Source: Burkholderiales bacterium (GTDB lineage: Bacteria; Pseudomonadota; Gammaproteobacteria; Burkholderiales; Burkholderiaceae_C). Taken from it: DNA of 6,073 nucleotides. This document shows, in pieces, positions 5,380-6,073 of this stretch (positions within the stretch are counted from its first letter, which is position 1; each line of letters starts with the position of its first letter). Below the pieces are notes generated by a model that was not told the origin of the DNA, made no database searches, and worked only from the letters and a program-made list of their open reading frames with translations. A program made the translations under genes and the position numbers. Where the stretch lies: NCBI GenBank assembly GCA_011391855.1, contig JAABPT010000111.1, positions 1-6,073 of the forward strand, in the 5' to 3' direction.

Positions 5380-5790
5380 GTCGATCCGCGGATCGCCTGG
5401 CCGCGCGATGGACAGGAAGTCGCGCTGATCCAGCGTGACCAGCACCTCGGCCCCGGCATGACGGGCGGCAGCCAGGTGCAGCCAATCGTAGATGGCACCG
5501 CCGCGCACGCCGCGGCTTTCGCACTCCGACAGCGCCAGCATCATCTCGGGGCCGGAAAGCACCTCGGGCTGAACGTAGGGCAGCACGCTGTCTTGAATGA
5601 GGCGCGCCGCCAGCGCTGCACTCAGCCGCCGGCCCTGCTTGCCGCCCGTGAGGACGGAAAAGGTCTCGGCCAGCGCATGAACGTAGACCCCGTGCCCGCC
5701 CGAGGCGACCAACTTGTCGCAAGCAGCATGGTTGGGCTCGTCGGGATCGAGTGACGCGAGCAGGACCGACGTATCGAGAAACAGGCTCAC
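5365..5790 (-). CDS. vapC: PIN-domain VapC-family toxin (pair 2), C-terminus encoded by a repeat
   Basis: A 141-aa PIN-domain protein, expected to be a Mg-dependent RNase toxin. It has the full acidic set: D6 in LFLDTSVLLA, E42 in HALAETFSVLTGG, D102 in AIYDWLHLAAA, and D121/D124 in LVTLDQRDF. These features favour an active enzyme. It starts with GTG at 5790, overlapping the antitoxin stop by 4 bp (GTGA), so translation is coupled. The last codons, GGG-GTC-AGG-TCT-TAA (residues 138-141 and the stop), are exactly the REP-like copy 7, so the native C-terminus after DPRID has been replaced or ended by repeat insertion. The catalytic core is complete before that point, so activity is probably retained. 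It converges on the asparagine-synthetase-like gene. Confidence 0.9.
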   Translation of the reverse strand: MSLFLDTSVLLASLDPDEPNHAACDKLVASGGHGVYVHALAETFSVLTGGKQGRRLSAALAARLIQDSVLPYVQPEVLSGPEMMLALSECESRGVRGGAIYDWLHLAAARHAGAEVLVTLDQRDFLSIARPGDPRIDGVRS

Positions 5791-6062
5791 CGGCGGCCAC
5801 CCCGCTGCGCTTGAGCCTCGCGCTCTGCCCGCGTGGCAGCTGCCGCGTCGAAAACCTCGCCGCTGGGGCGCAATACGGTACGCCGACCAGCGCTCATGAC
5901 CAGTTCAGCCATTTGCTGCGGCTCAGGCGTCAATTCGATCTTCTGCGCCACCACTTCCAGCAACAGGCGTGATCCGGGGCGCAGGTTCAACCGGCGTCTC
6001 AGTTCCGCTGGCAACACGACCCGCCCGGCACGGTCGATGGTTATGGTGGTGGATTGATTCAT
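5787..6062 (-). CDS. AbrB/MazE/SpoVT-family antitoxin (pair 2)
   Basis: A 91-aa protein. Residues 4-46 (STTITIDRAGRVVLPAELRRRLNLRPGSRLLLEVV) form the swapped-hairpin AbrB-type DNA-binding domain, with the signature strand, GRVVLP turn, helix and GSRLLLEV strand. The C-terminal half (about 50-91) is Ala/Glu/Arg-rich and probably wraps the PIN toxin encoded just downstream. AbrB-type antitoxins paired with PIN toxins are a standard VapBC variant, distinct from the RHH type of pair 1. It is expected to repress its own operon. The ATG at 6062 is 11 bp from the right edge, so the promoter and operator lie outside the window. No Shine-Dalgarno sequence is visible in the few bases available. Confidence 0.88.
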   Translation of the reverse strand: MNQSTTITIDRAGRVVLPAELRRRLNLRPGSRLLLEVVAQKIELTPEPQQMAELVMSAGRRTVLRPSGEVFDAAAATRAEREAQAQRGGRR

Positions 6063-6073
6063 GGTACGTTTTA

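Overview
This GC-rich window looks like a chromosomal stretch from a betaproteobacterium, most likely Burkholderiales. That assignment rests on codon and base use and on the remembered style of the protein families, not on a database search. Two plus-strand genes of chromosomal character sit at either side of a 2.7 kb block of small accessory genes. On the left is a right-handed parallel beta-helix protein (34-927, reading frame open to the window edge). On the right is an asparagine-synthetase-like protein (3630-5327) that keeps the ATP-pyrophosphatase domain but has no N-terminal glutaminase cysteine.

The block between them holds, in order: a VapB/VapC ribbon-helix-helix plus PIN-domain toxin-antitoxin pair on the minus strand (937-1636); a REP-associated tyrosine transposase (RAYT, HUH/Y1 family) on the plus strand (1758-2648); and a TumE/TumA-type toxin-antitoxin pair on the plus strand with an ATGA overlap (2718-3352). 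A stretch of about 277 bp without a gene follows (3353-3629). To the right of the asparagine-synthetase-like gene is a third pair on the minus strand, an AbrB/MazE-type antitoxin and a PIN toxin (5365-6062) with a GTGA overlap.

The most striking signal is a dispersed 13-bp repeat, GGGGTCAGGTCTT, present seven times (four plus, three minus), always at or just outside gene ends. Copies form inverted pairs: one pair brackets the RAYT gene (1703/2660), one bounds a 129-bp noncoding element with 22/23-bp inverted ends (3404-3532), and one makes a 51-bp double hairpin (5329-5379) between two convergent genes. Several copies carry a short palindrome next to the conserved head, as REP elements do. 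This makes a local RAYT plus REP-like/MITE-like system the natural reading. Two genes, RAYT and the right-hand PIN toxin, take their stop codon from, or at the edge of, a repeat copy.

Working model (inference): the beta-helix and asparagine-synthetase-like genes were once adjacent or functionally linked, perhaps in surface polysaccharide or cell-envelope work, and the site has accumulated toxin-antitoxin modules and repeats associated with the resident RAYT. No rRNA, tRNA or CRISPR array is visible.
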